From Ruegeria sp. HKCCD4315 (lineage in GTDB: Bacteria > Pseudomonadota > Alphaproteobacteria > Rhodobacterales > Rhodobacteraceae), in assembly GCF_013112245.1 (NCBI RefSeq), contig NZ_WVRN01000001.1, positions 3,228,501 to 3,292,500 on the forward strand: a stretch of 64,000 bases of DNA. The letters run 5' to 3'. How positions within the stretch are numbered: the stretch's first letter is position 1; every line of letters begins with the position of its first letter. Below, one piece after another: positions 52,945-62,466 of the stretch. A program made the translations under genes and the position numbers. The notes under the pieces were generated by a model. That model worked only from the letters and a program-made list of their open reading frames with translations, searched no databases and was not told the origin of the DNA.

Positions 52945-54983
52945 CGCCGCCCTTCGCGCAGCCAACCGCCCAACAGGAACCCTCCTGCCAGTAGCAGAAC
53001 CAGCCAGGGCGGCAACAGACCCGCCTGCGTAACATCCCGTGTTTCATACGCATTTCGTGGGGTCAGACCGATCCAACCCCGGCCAGCCGCAGGACGCCCT
53101 GCGCGCACGTCGCGGATGGATGGCAAACCGTCTTCCAAACGGATCACGCCACCCCGCATATTGGCCAAGATCGGTTCCAGAACATCGCCGGTTGCGATGG
53201 TACGCTCAAACTCCTTCGGTGCAGCAGGGCCAAGGCCAATCACGGCCATATGGTCGCCTTCCTGCAACCGGTACAGTCCGATCTCTGGCCCATAGTATTG
53301 TGCTTCGAACCGACCGGGAGAAACTTCTTCCAAGGTGATTTCCAAAGTCTCGCCATTCGGGCGCGTCACCGTCACTGGCCCAACCTCATCTTCAAGCGTC
53401 TGGCGAATGATGCGCATCGATTGCCCGTTGGCCTCGGCCCACAGCGCCTCTTCTTCCAATTCGGGTTCCTTCATCATCCAATGGGCCAGCCTGCGCAGCA
53501 GTTCCAACTGCGGGCCACCACCTTCAAAACCGCGGCTCCACAGCCAAGCGTGGTCGGAGGCCAGCATCGCAACGCGCCCCTCGCCAACGCGATCCAGAAC
53601 CAGCAGCGGGCGTTCTTCAATACCTGTCATCAAAACCTCGCCCGAGCGGTGATTCACGTCAATCTGACGCAACCACGCCCCCCAATCCTCGGAATCGCCC
53701 AGATTGGTTGTCACCGGATGACGTTGCCCCAAGTCGCTGACCATTGGCACATACCGTTCTTCGAACACTCGTGCCGAAGGCTGCGCCGGCAAGATCGGCG
53801 CCAGAGGAGATCGGAAGATACTATCGGCACTGGCGAAATCGGGACCTGCCGCAATTAGAACCGCGCCCCCGTCATTGATGTAACTGGTAACGTTGTCCAG
53901 ATAGATCGCTGGCAGGATGCCGCGCCGCTTGTAACGGTCAAAGATTATCAGATCGAAATCGTTGATCTTTTCCAGAAACAGCTCACGCGTGGGAAAGGCG
54001 ATAAGGGACAGCTCATCAACAGGCACACCATCCTGTTTCTCAGGTGGGCGCAGAATTGTGAAATGTACCAAATCGACCGAGCTGTCGGATTTCAACAGGT
54101 TGCGCCATGTGCGTCCACCGGGATGCGGCTCCCCCGAGACCAGTAGAACGCGCAGACGATCCCGAACGCCATTCATCTGGATCAGGGCAGTGTTGTTTCG
54201 GTCGGTCAATTCACCGTCGGCCTGCGGCACAGAAAATTGGATCACGTTGCGCCCGCCATGGGGCAGCGTGATGGGCAGTTCTACATCACGACCAATGGGA
54301 ACACTGAACTGCTCGGGTGCGCCGCCATCGACCGAAATCTCTAGTGGCGCAGTCGCCGCGCCCGCAGGTGCAGCACCACTGTCTTCCACCCGAAGGGTCA
54401 ATGTGACCGGCTCGCCAATAATGGCAAACGCCGGCGCATTGCGGACGATAAGCCTACGATCCCAGTCACTTTCACGCCCGGTTTGCAGAAGGTGCATCGG
54501 TGCGGGCAGGTCCGGGGCCTGATCGACATCGTGCACAATCCCGTCTGACACCACCAGGATACCAGCGATCCGGGCACGGGGTTCTTCGGCCAAAGCCTCA
54601 TTCAGGGCGGCCATAACCTGCGTGCCTTCATCCCCGTCCCCGTCGCCAACCTGAATGCGGCGCAGTTCCGTGTTGTTGCGCCCCTCAATCTCGGCAGCGA
54701 GTTCCTCGGCAGCCTGTGCGGTTTGTTCCGCCCTGTCCGAAAGCGACTGGCTGGCGCTTTCATCCTCGACCATCAGGACAATATCTGTCAGCGGTGCGCG
54801 ATCTTCGATCTGATAAACCGGACCGGACAGAGCCGCCAGAACCACCAGAGCCGCCAACCCACGTAGCGCCCAGCCCGACAGGCCACGCCACAGGGCCAAC
54901 ACAACCCCAGCCACGGCAATCGCACCCACAGCGGCCAGAATAGGCCACGGGATCAGTGGGTCGAATATGACGGTTCCGGTCAT
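52941..54983 (-). CDS. Membrane protein of the MoxR-DUF58-DUF4159 operon (glutamine-amidotransferase-like fold)
   Basis: The 680-residue protein has two N-terminal helices (PWPILAAVGAIAVAGVVLALWRG; ALRGLAALVVLAALSGPVY), and a VWA-like region (DIVLMVEDESASQSLSDRAEQ). A domain like the class I glutamine-amidotransferase-like proteins (FDLIIFDRYKRRGILPA; GGAVLIAAGP) and a C-terminal helix follow. The MIDAS-type D-x-S-x-S is partly kept as DESASQS. It overlaps the upstream gene by four bases and is the last gene of the operon. Function unknown; probably an envelope-maintenance complex with MoxR. Confidence 0.75.
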   Translation of the reverse strand: MTGTVIFDPLIPWPILAAVGAIAVAGVVLALWRGLSGWALRGLAALVVLAALSGPVYQIEDRAPLTDIVLMVEDESASQSLSDRAEQTAQAAEELAAEIEGRNNTELRRIQVGDGDGDEGTQVMAALNEALAEEPRARIAGILVVSDGIVHDVDQAPDLPAPMHLLQTGRESDWDRRLIVRNAPAFAIIGEPVTLTLRVEDSGAAPAGAATAPLEISVDGGAPEQFSVPIGRDVELPITLPHGGRNVIQFSVPQADGELTDRNNTALIQMNGVRDRLRVLLVSGEPHPGGRTWRNLLKSDSSVDLVHFTILRPPEKQDGVPVDELSLIAFPTRELFLEKINDFDLIIFDRYKRRGILPAIYLDNVTSYINDGGAVLIAAGPDFASADSIFRSPLAPILPAQPSARVFEERYVPMVSDLGQRHPVTTNLGDSEDWGAWLRQIDVNHRSGEVLMTGIEERPLLVLDRVGEGRVAMLASDHAWLWSRGFEGGGPQLELLRRLAHWMMKEPELEEEALWAEANGQSMRIIRQTLEDEVGPVTVTRPNGETLEITLEEVSPGRFEAQYYGPEIGLYRLQEGDHMAVIGLGPAAPKEFERTIATGDVLEPILANMRGGVIRLEDGLPSIRDVRAGRPAAGRGWIGLTPRNAYETRDVTQAGLLPPWLVLLLAGGFLLGGWLREGRR

Positions 54984-57742
54984 TGTCCTAGCCTGTCCAG
55001 AAGGGCGGGCACGTGGACCTGATCGGATTTGTAATTCCCGGTCAGCACGTGCATCACCAGATTGACGCCAAAACGATTGGCCAGTTCTCGCTGCCGTTCT
55101 CCGGCGTAACCGCGCCCGACAGGCAGCAGAGCCTGCCCGTTGCGATCCACTGCCCAGGCCCCGGCCCAGTCATTCCCACCGATGACGACCGGGGTCACGT
55201 TGTCATTGAGGTTGCGGAACGGCATCCCTTCGATCTGTTCCGCATCCAGTGGCGCAGCTTCCACCCAGACTTCTGTGCCAGAGTAACGGCCCGGGAAATC
55301 CTGCAACAGATAGAACGTTCTGGTCAGAACGTGATCACGTGGAATCGGCTCTAATGCAGGGATATTCAGCGGTGCAGCCAGTTGCTGCAGCTTGCGGCCA
55401 TTCGGGCTGGACGCGCCGAAACCAGCGATGTCCGCATCACGCGTGTCAAACAGGATCATCCCACCCGAGCGCAGATAGGCGTTCAGTTTCGCATAAGCTT
55501 CAGCAGAAGGTTGAGGCTGGCTTGGGGAAATCGGCCAGTACAGCAGCGGAAAGAATGCCAGCTCATCGCGTTCCAGATCGACGCCGATTGGTTCAGCGGG
55601 TTCCACCGAAGTGCGATAGAACAAGGTTTGTGCCAATCCCCGCAACCCTGCCTGCGCAATATCGTCCACCTGTGCGTCGCCGGTCAGCACATGTGCCAGA
55701 ACCAGTTCATGCGTCGCCGCCAAGGCGAATTCGGTGTCTTCCGGCGTCTGCGCCTGAACCTCGGGCACCAGCAGAAACGCCGCCAGAACCCCGGCAGCAG
55801 CACGAGCCAAACCCAACCGGCCGGACAGAGCCAAAGAGGCGATCACGTCGATTGTAAGCAAGATCAGGGCAAGGCTAAGCAGCAGACCTGACAGCGGCGT
55901 TTCGGTGCTGGCCTCTTGCCCTTTGATCGGCACATTGGCTGGCCAGACCACCGGACGCAGTTCGCTATCCTCGGAAACAACATTCAGCGCCAGCTTCTGC
56001 TTGCCGCTTTCATACAGGCCCGGACGTAGATCCGGCCCGATCTGCCCTGAAATCAACTGCACCCCGTCCACACCAACCAGCGTGCCCGCGTCAGACAATG
56101 TGCCAAAACCGTCCATGATCTGCACCGGCTCCCACGTGGTGCCCTGCAACTGCGCCTCTTGCCGGGATTTCGCAGCCGAGGCCACGGCCAGACGATCCAG
56201 CATTTCGACAAACAGGCCCGACAGCGGCAGACTGGACCATTCTGCATCTGCGGTCACGTGGAACAGCACCACCTGCCCCAATCCCAACGCCTTGCGCGTT
56301 ACCAATGGCGTTCCGTCGGACAAAGACGCAATCACGCGATCCGCCAGATTAGGGTCTGGTTGAGCCATGACCTGGGTCGAGACGACCACATCACCCGGGA
56401 TATCCAATCCGTAGAACGGTGAATTCTCGGGGAACGGGGCCAGGGTCTTGGCCTCACCCCAGCTCATCGCGCCACCAACAGATCGTCCGCCGCTGCGCAG
56501 ACGTGCGGGCAATAGGGTGTCTTCGGTGTCCCGCCCCAGATCGCTGGCTGCCATGCGCGGACCAGCAAACCGCAGCAGCAGGCCACCCTGTTCGACCCAT
56601 TCGATCAGACCGGCCTCTTCGGTATCCGACATTTGCGCGACATCCGACAGGACAATCACGTCCGGGTTCGCAGGCAGAACCTCAAGCAGACCACCATCGA
56701 CAAAATCTGCCGTGGGGATCAGAACCTGTGTCAGGTAATGCAGAGGCGACAACAGCTCCAGCCCTTCACGGTTCAGGGTGCCGGCAATCAGCGCAACCTC
56801 ACGCCGACGCAAGCTGTCATCTGTCAGGGTCACGGCCCCGGCTGATCTTTGGCCCTGAATTTCAAAGCGCGTGATCCGAGCGCGCAATTCCGACGGCAGT
56901 GCCAGTTCGATCTGCGCCGTGGTTTCCCCGGCTTCAAAGGTCAGGTCGACCGAATGCAGCACCCGCGCCGTGCCTGCCGGATCGCGCCCCTGTGCCAGAA
57001 CCGTCACCCGTTCTTCCGGGCCGGGACCCGCGCGTTGAACCGTCAATTGGATCAGCCCGTCCTGATAGGCTGCCGGCAGGATCGCAATGGGCCTTGATGC
57101 CCCCTGATAGACCGTCACATCACCACGCGCCTGAAGGGCAGAAACCAACCCTGCATGTTGGGCATAGTCCAACCTGTCGCTGAACCAATGCGTTTCAAAG
57201 CCGCCTTCAACCTCGTCCAGTGCCGCAATGGTTTGCGAAAGCTGATCTGCGGTCGGTTGCCAAGGGTTTGGGGTCAGTCCCGGAAGGCGCCCGCGCCATG
57301 CCTCGGCCGCTTGAAAAACGGGTTCTTCCGGCTCTGTCAGGCGCAGAATCGCAACAGTTCGTCCTGCACGTCCGGCTTCGGACAGTTGAGTGTCTATCTG
57401 GTCCAGCGTAGCCGACCAGCGCGTTGCACCAGCCCAACTGGCATCCAGCACCAGCAACAGCGGACCGGTGCCGGTCTCATCCCGCGATGGGTTCAGAACC
57501 GGTCCGGCCAGACCGATGATAATGGCCGCAGCCGCCAAAATCCGCAGCAGCAACAACCACCATGGGGTACGATCCGAAACACTTTCGTCATCCTTCAGCC
57601 CCAACAACAGCGTAACAGCCGGGAACATCCGGCGGATCGGTGCGGGCGGTACAGCGCGCAGAATCAGCCATAGGATCGGCAGGGTCAAAAGCCCCAGCAA
57701 AACCCATGGCGCGGTAAAGCCTATGCCCGCAAGAACCGTCAT
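54980..57742 (-). CDS. BatA-N and DUF4159 domain membrane protein
   Basis: The 920-residue protein opens with the BatA N-terminal double-helix module (FTAPWVLLGLLTLPILWLILRAVPPAP ... RMFPAVTLLLGL). A large periplasmic part, helices near residues 625-675, and a C-terminal DUF4159 domain (ELAFFPLLYWPISPSQ; GGMILFDTRDAD; NRFGVNLVMHVLTGNYKSDQV) follow. ATG 57742 overlaps the DUF58 stop by ATGA. The MoxR/DUF58/DUF4159 set is conserved in alphaproteobacteria but its role is not firmly known. Confidence 0.82.
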   Translation of the reverse strand: MTVLAGIGFTAPWVLLGLLTLPILWLILRAVPPAPIRRMFPAVTLLLGLKDDESVSDRTPWWLLLLRILAAAAIIIGLAGPVLNPSRDETGTGPLLLVLDASWAGATRWSATLDQIDTQLSEAGRAGRTVAILRLTEPEEPVFQAAEAWRGRLPGLTPNPWQPTADQLSQTIAALDEVEGGFETHWFSDRLDYAQHAGLVSALQARGDVTVYQGASRPIAILPAAYQDGLIQLTVQRAGPGPEERVTVLAQGRDPAGTARVLHSVDLTFEAGETTAQIELALPSELRARITRFEIQGQRSAGAVTLTDDSLRRREVALIAGTLNREGLELLSPLHYLTQVLIPTADFVDGGLLEVLPANPDVIVLSDVAQMSDTEEAGLIEWVEQGGLLLRFAGPRMAASDLGRDTEDTLLPARLRSGGRSVGGAMSWGEAKTLAPFPENSPFYGLDIPGDVVVSTQVMAQPDPNLADRVIASLSDGTPLVTRKALGLGQVVLFHVTADAEWSSLPLSGLFVEMLDRLAVASAAKSRQEAQLQGTTWEPVQIMDGFGTLSDAGTLVGVDGVQLISGQIGPDLRPGLYESGKQKLALNVVSEDSELRPVVWPANVPIKGQEASTETPLSGLLLSLALILLTIDVIASLALSGRLGLARAAAGVLAAFLLVPEVQAQTPEDTEFALAATHELVLAHVLTGDAQVDDIAQAGLRGLAQTLFYRTSVEPAEPIGVDLERDELAFFPLLYWPISPSQPQPSAEAYAKLNAYLRSGGMILFDTRDADIAGFGASSPNGRKLQQLAAPLNIPALEPIPRDHVLTRTFYLLQDFPGRYSGTEVWVEAAPLDAEQIEGMPFRNLNDNVTPVVIGGNDWAGAWAVDRNGQALLPVGRGYAGERQRELANRFGVNLVMHVLTGNYKSDQVHVPALLDRLGQ

Positions 57743-58614
57743 CGCGTGCCCCCATCCAGGGCCCGATAGAGCCACAATAGAGCCGCTTGTGCGCTATCGC
57801 CCGTATGGTGCAAGCCCAGTTGCCAGCCGGTTGCACGGCACAACTGCGTCAGGGCATCCTTGCGGCGTGCAAGACGTTCCAAATAGCGGTCCCGCAACTC
57901 AGCCGCCTTGAGGGTTTCGTGTCGGACAGATCCTCCGACGCTTTCGAAAATCGTCCGGCCCCGATACGGAAATGTCTCTTCGACTGGATCAAGCACTTGC
58001 AACACCACACCGCGCACGCCGCGGTCAGCTGCTTTGGTCAGGGCCAATTCAACCTCATCCAAGGGACCAAGGAAATCCGAGATAAACACGGCGCGGGCAT
58101 GGGGGATCATGGCACGGTGTTCAGGCGGGGCGTAATCCGTTTGATCATCTTCAGACCAGGCTTGCGCCAAACGGATGATCTGCGCGTTGCCGCGCCGGGG
58201 CGGCAGGGTTGTGCCGGTCAGGCCGACACGTTCTCCGCCGCGTACCAGCAAGATCGAGGTTGCCAGCCCCAACAACCGGGCGCGATCCACCTTTGTTAGC
58301 AGCGATTTGTCAGACGAAAACCGCATAGACGCACCTTGATCGACCCAAAGCATCACCGATTGCGCGATCTGCCATTCGCGCTCGCGCACAAACTGCTGAT
58401 CCCCCCGCGCCGAACGGCGGTGGTCGATCATCCTGCGGCTGTCCCCGATTTGCGCGGGGCGGTATTGCCAGAAATCATCGCCCATACCCGAGCGCCGCCG
58501 CCCGTGATCGCCCAACAGGACGGTTCCGGCCAAATGCTCGGCCCGCGCCAAAAGGGGCGGCAGCCGGGACGCCTCGGCCTCGGATCTTTCGCGAAGGGTC
58601 AGCGCCGCATTCAC
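57739..58614 (-). CDS. DUF58 domain protein (MoxR-associated)
   Basis: The 291-residue soluble protein has the DUF58 hallmark GRRRSGMGDDFWQYRPAQIGDSRRMIDHRRSAR near the N-terminus. A VWA-like part (VMLWVDQGASMRF; AVFISDFLGPLDEV) follows. The MIDAS motif is D-Q-G-A-S, one position off D-x-S-x-S. DUF58 proteins are thought to be clients or partners of MoxR ATPases. It overlaps both neighbours by four bases. Confidence 0.9.
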   Translation of the reverse strand: MNAALTLRERSEAEASRLPPLLARAEHLAGTVLLGDHGRRRSGMGDDFWQYRPAQIGDSRRMIDHRRSARGDQQFVREREWQIAQSVMLWVDQGASMRFSSDKSLLTKVDRARLLGLATSILLVRGGERVGLTGTTLPPRRGNAQIIRLAQAWSEDDQTDYAPPEHRAMIPHARAVFISDFLGPLDEVELALTKAADRGVRGVVLQVLDPVEETFPYRGRTIFESVGGSVRHETLKAAELRDRYLERLARRKDALTQLCRATGWQLGLHHTGDSAQAALLWLYRALDGGTR

Positions 58615-59618
58615 GCCGCGGCCTCGGTGCGGATCAGACCGGCAGCCGTCGAGTCAATCAGCTCGGCAAGGCTGTCACCGCGCGCCCGCGCCGCAAAGTT
58701 CAACGCCATCCGGTGGCTGAGCACCGGGCGCGCCATGTCCAGAACATCCTCGGCATTCGGAGCCAACCGCCCCTGCAACATCGCACGTGCCCGCACCGTC
58801 ATCATCAGCGCCTGCGCCGCGCGGGGGCCGGGGCCCCAGGCCACGGTTTCCGAAACGCGTTCGGACACGCCTGCTTCCTCAGGGCGGAACGCGCGAACCA
58901 GATCAAGGATCAGTTCAACCACCGATTCACCCACTGGCATCCGGCGCAGCAGGACTTGGGCCGCCAACAGGTCTTCTTTGCTGAAAATCTGATGCGCCTC
59001 TTCCTCTTCCACACCGGTTGTGGCCAGCAGAATATCGCGCTCGGTCTGCCGATCCGGGTATTCGACGTCGATTTGAACCAGAAAACGGTCCAGCTGCGCC
59101 TCGGGCAGCGGATAGGTGCCTTCCTGTTCGATCGGGTTTTGCGTGGCCAATACGTGGAAGGGCGTTCCCAGCGAACGATCTTCACCCGCCACTGTCACCG
59201 TGCGTTCCTGCATCGCTTGCAGCAAAGCCGACTGCGTTCGCGGGCTGGCGCGGTTGATTTCGTCAGCCATCAGCAGCTGGCAAAAGATCGGGCCAGAGAT
59301 AAAACGGAAATGCCGTGAACCGTCATCGGCAGTATCCAGAACCTCGGACCCAAGAATATCTGCGGGCATCAGGTCGGGCGTGAACTGAATGCGGTTGCCG
59401 TTCAAGCCCATCACGGTCGAAAGCGTTTCGACCAACCGCGTTTTTCCCAGCCCCGGCAAACCGATCAGCAGGGCATGACCACCGCATAACAGCGCGGTCA
59501 GAGTCAGATCCACGACCCTTTCCTGCCCGATGAAGCGGCGGGTGATCGAGGCCTTGGCCTCTTGCAGCTTGTTTTCCAGCGCTTCGATCTCGGCTACGAG
59601 GTCGGCAGGTTCGGTCAT
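58611..59618 (-). CDS. MoxR family AAA+ ATPase
   Basis: The 335-residue protein has Walker A GLPGLGKT (53-60), Walker B LLMADEINRA, sensor 1 ATQNPIEQEGTYPLPEAQLDRFL and an Arg-rich C-terminal lid. It is a chaperone-like ATPase that remodels or activates VWA-containing partners. It starts the four-gene operon (MoxR, DUF58, DUF4159, amidotransferase-like), in which every junction is a four-base overlap. Confidence 0.94.
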   Translation of the reverse strand: MTEPADLVAEIEALENKLQEAKASITRRFIGQERVVDLTLTALLCGGHALLIGLPGLGKTRLVETLSTVMGLNGNRIQFTPDLMPADILGSEVLDTADDGSRHFRFISGPIFCQLLMADEINRASPRTQSALLQAMQERTVTVAGEDRSLGTPFHVLATQNPIEQEGTYPLPEAQLDRFLVQIDVEYPDRQTERDILLATTGVEEEEAHQIFSKEDLLAAQVLLRRMPVGESVVELILDLVRAFRPEEAGVSERVSETVAWGPGPRAAQALMMTVRARAMLQGRLAPNAEDVLDMARPVLSHRMALNFAARARGDSLAELIDSTAAGLIRTEAAA

Positions 59619-59670
59619 GACTTTCCCTTCCGTGGACTAATATGATTGAAGTGTATCGCGCTACGAGGAA

Positions 59671-60258
59671 ATGGCAAAAGCAATGAGCGGACAAAAACCT
59701 GTGAAACCGTCGCCGGATGGTCTGGCTGCATCAGTCAAAGCGGCCAAAACCAAGGGTTTACCGCCCGTTCACCTTTGGAATCCCCCGTTTTGCGGCGATC
59801 TGGACATCCATATCGCAAAAGATGGCACCTGGAGTTATTTAGGCTCGCCTATCAACCGTTTCGAGCTGGTGAAGCTATTTTCCTCAATTCTTAAGAAAGA
59901 AGATGGGAAATACTACCTCGTCACACCGGTCGAGAAGGTGGGAATCACTGTTGAAGACGCCCCATTTGTCGCCGTGGATTTTGATCGTGAGGGCGAAGGC
60001 GAGCAGCAAAACCTGACCTTTACAACTCATGTAGGCGATCATGCTGTTGCAGGTTCAGGTCATCCGATCCGGATCGTTATCGACCCGGTGACAAACGAAC
60101 CTTCACCCTACATCATGATCCGTTCCGATCTTGAAGCACGCATAGATCGCAAAAGTTTCTATCGCCTCGTTGAGATTGGCACCCATCACGACGGCTGGTT
60201 TGGCGTTTGGTCTGGACAAAAGTTCTTTGGGCTGATCCCGTCAACCGAGCTTGGCTGA
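59671..60258 (+). CDS. DUF1285 family protein
   Basis: The 195-residue protein matches DUF1285: GLPPVHLWNPPFCGDLDIHIAKDGTWSYLGSPI, VTPVEKVGITVEDAPFVAVD and a C-terminal NGWFGVWSG-like segment (HDGWFGVWSGQKFFGLIP). Function is unknown. ATG 59671 has GAGGA very close; ATG 59683 is an alternative start (MSGQKPV). It overlaps the convergent EamA gene by 18 bases and is divergent from moxR, 52 bases away. Confidence 0.85.
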   Translation: MAKAMSGQKPVKPSPDGLAASVKAAKTKGLPPVHLWNPPFCGDLDIHIAKDGTWSYLGSPINRFELVKLFSSILKKEDGKYYLVTPVEKVGITVEDAPFVAVDFDREGEGEQQNLTFTTHVGDHAVAGSGHPIRIVIDPVTNEPSPYIMIRSDLEARIDRKSFYRLVEIGTHHDGWFGVWSGQKFFGLIPSTELG

Positions 60259-61203
60259 TCCTCGGCACCGTCGAGGCGCGCGGTCCTGCGCCAAGACAAC
60301 GGCCAAAGCGACGACACCCGCGCCCAGCGCGCGGGTCCAGTTCCAGTCATCCCCCAGCATCAGCATGATCAGCATCACGTAAAACGGTGCGATGTTGATA
60401 TGGAACGACGCTAAGGCAACGCCCAGTTTACCAACTGACGCGATGAAAAGAACCTGGCTCAGCCCCATGGCAATCAGCGCATAGATCATAAGCATCCCAA
60501 CCTGCTGCGCATCCACTGCTGCGCGCGGCATCACATCCATACCCATTTGCGCGGACCCAAAACAAAGAACCCCGGCCATCAGCAACCCACCTGTAAAGGT
60601 GATCGTGGTGCGCCCGGTTTGGCTGAGCTCGGGAAAGTCGCGAACCGTCGCCATGCTGGCCCAGCAGAAAAGTCCGGTTGACGCAATTGCACAGACAGCG
60701 CCCAGCCCCAGTTGCGCCGGAGCATTGGCGCTGGTGGCAATCAATCCGCCCACAATCGACACCAGCACGCCAATGGCAAAGTTCCACTTTAAACGCCGGG
60801 TGCCAGCGGCAAGTTCAAGCAACGTTGCTGCCAGCGGCGCGCAGGACGCAATAATTGCAACGGTTACCGGGTCTGTTAACTTCTGAGCAAGGATCAAAAG
60901 GAACATGCCGATCCCGTACCCAAAACTGCCAACAAACATTGCCCGGCCCCATTTCGCCCTCAATACGCGGCTTGGTCCGTCAAGAATAAACCAGAGCGGT
61001 AACATCGCACCGACAGCCAAAGCCAGGCGCGCCGCCAGCAGAGCAACTGGGGGCCAGCTTTGCAAAAGCACGTCGGCCGCAGGAAACCCGGCCGCCCAAG
61101 CCATCATCGACGCCACGGCCAGTCCGTTGCCCGACAGGGCCGAACTGCGCGCAGATGAGAACGATGCCGCGTTCCCGCTTGCGGGTTCAGGGCTCATGGC
61201 CAT
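60241..61203 (-). CDS. EamA/DMT superfamily permease
   Basis: The 320-residue protein has about ten helices in two five-helix EamA repeats (GLAVASMMAWAAGFPAADVLLQSWPPVALLAARLALAV and the second half from about 190). Substrate is unknown; relatives export amino acids or metabolites. The first about 25 residues are polar and rich in Ser/Ala, so ATG 61203 or a slightly later start is possible. Confidence 0.88.
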   Translation of the reverse strand: MAMSPEPASGNAASFSSARSSALSGNGLAVASMMAWAAGFPAADVLLQSWPPVALLAARLALAVGAMLPLWFILDGPSRVLRAKWGRAMFVGSFGYGIGMFLLILAQKLTDPVTVAIIASCAPLAATLLELAAGTRRLKWNFAIGVLVSIVGGLIATSANAPAQLGLGAVCAIASTGLFCWASMATVRDFPELSQTGRTTITFTGGLLMAGVLCFGSAQMGMDVMPRAAVDAQQVGMLMIYALIAMGLSQVLFIASVGKLGVALASFHINIAPFYVMLIMLMLGDDWNWTRALGAGVVALAVVLAQDRAPRRCRGSAKLG

Positions 61204-61375
61204 GGGATCAGACCTTTTTTGTTGTTACAGCCTGGAAATGATTCGCTGGTATGGCGTGACGGTCACTGATCCTGCGGACATGATCTGGCCGGTTTTCGAC
61301 AACTTGTCGTTTTCAGTCTCTTCCCCGGAAAAGGCGTGACGGTTAGGGTCGGACTGCCACAACCAAAGACCGCAC

Positions 61376-62131
61376 ATGCCCAGATTTGCTGCCAACCTGT
61401 CCCTGCTCTTTACTGAATTGCCCTATCTCGACCGGTTTCAAGCCGCCGCAGATGCTGGTTTCACTGCCGTTGAGATCCTGTTCCCCTATGACATGGCCGC
61501 AAAAGAAACCCGCCGTGCCCTATTGGCCAACGGGTTAGAGCTGGTACTGATCAACGCCCCACCGCCCAATTATACGGGCGGCCAACCCGGATACGCAGCG
61601 GTTCCTGGCGGCGAGGCCCGGTTTCAGTCGGATATCCGCCGTGTCCTGCGCTATGCTGATGTTCTGCGCCCGGGACTCATCCACATTATGTCAGGATATG
61701 CCTCGGGGTCGGATGCGCTGAATAGCTTTGTCCAGAACCTGCAATGGGCCGCCGATAGCGCCCCGCTGCAGAAATTTACGATTGAACCACTCAATCCGGT
61801 GTCGCAGCCTGACTACTTCCTGAACAATTTCGATCTTGCATCCGAGGTGCTGGATCGTGTTAACCGGCCGAATGTCGGCCTGCAATATGACAGCTTTCAC
61901 GCCCACATGATCCACGGTGATGCGCAGGCCGTTTGGGAACAATTTCACCCGAGGGTCATCCACGCGCAGATCGGCGCCGCCCCGGACCGATCGGAACCGG
62001 GGCGCGGACTAACCGATTTCCAGAACTTGTTCTCGACCATGGACGCGTCCGGTTACACCGGTTGGGTTAGTGCCGAATACACACCTTCGACATCGCAAAC
62101 ATCCGACAGCCTTGATTGGATGCAGCCCTAG
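61376..62131 (+). CDS. Hydroxypyruvate isomerase family sugar-phosphate-type isomerase
   Basis: The 251-residue TIM-barrel protein belongs to the Hyi/OtnI group. It shows MPRFAANLSLLFTELPYLDRFQAAADAGFTAVEILFPYD, TIEPLNP with the metal-binding Glu, LQYDSFHAHMIHGD and SAEYTPS. It probably interconverts hydroxypyruvate and tartronate semialdehyde or a related 2-oxo acid. No glyoxylate-pathway neighbours are present, so the substrate is uncertain. Confidence 0.85.
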   Translation: MPRFAANLSLLFTELPYLDRFQAAADAGFTAVEILFPYDMAAKETRRALLANGLELVLINAPPPNYTGGQPGYAAVPGGEARFQSDIRRVLRYADVLRPGLIHIMSGYASGSDALNSFVQNLQWAADSAPLQKFTIEPLNPVSQPDYFLNNFDLASEVLDRVNRPNVGLQYDSFHAHMIHGDAQAVWEQFHPRVIHAQIGAAPDRSEPGRGLTDFQNLFSTMDASGYTGWVSAEYTPSTSQTSDSLDWMQP

Positions 62132-62193
62132 CACTGGTATTTTACAGGCAAATGTTGCAGATCAAAGGCAATACGACCTTCAGGATACCCGCC

Positions 62194-62424
62194 ATGATAC
62201 CAGCCCGCTACGCCCGCGCCGTATTCAGCCTGATCATGTCCGGCCTCATGTCCTTTATCGTGACGGGGATCGCAACAGTGAAAGCCATCGGGTTCGGCCC
62301 CAGCACTTTCGGAGATTGGATGGCATCCTGGGCCTTCTGCTGGCCCATCGCCTTCACCGTCATTCTGCTGTTTGGCCCTTCCGTGCAACGTATGGTGAAC
62401 CGCATGGTCGGGCCGCAGGACTGA
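62194..62424 (+). CDS. DUF2798 small membrane protein
   Basis: The 76-residue protein has two helices and the DUF2798 pattern RYARAVFSLIMSGLMSFIVTGIAT, then FGDWMASWAFCWPIAF and a basic end. Function is unknown. ATG 62194 has AGGA nine bases upstream; a longer frame from 62116 overlaps the upstream gene and is less likely. Confidence 0.8.
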   Translation: MIPARYARAVFSLIMSGLMSFIVTGIATVKAIGFGPSTFGDWMASWAFCWPIAFTVILLFGPSVQRMVNRMVGPQD

Positions 62425-62466
62425 CCCGCGACGAAGAGGGCCCGCCGGGCCGGATGAGGCGCGTCG

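Noticed and set aside
62439..62451. Terminator between the DUF2798 gene and polA
   Set aside because: A 5-bp GC stem with no T-run on either strand is too weak to call.
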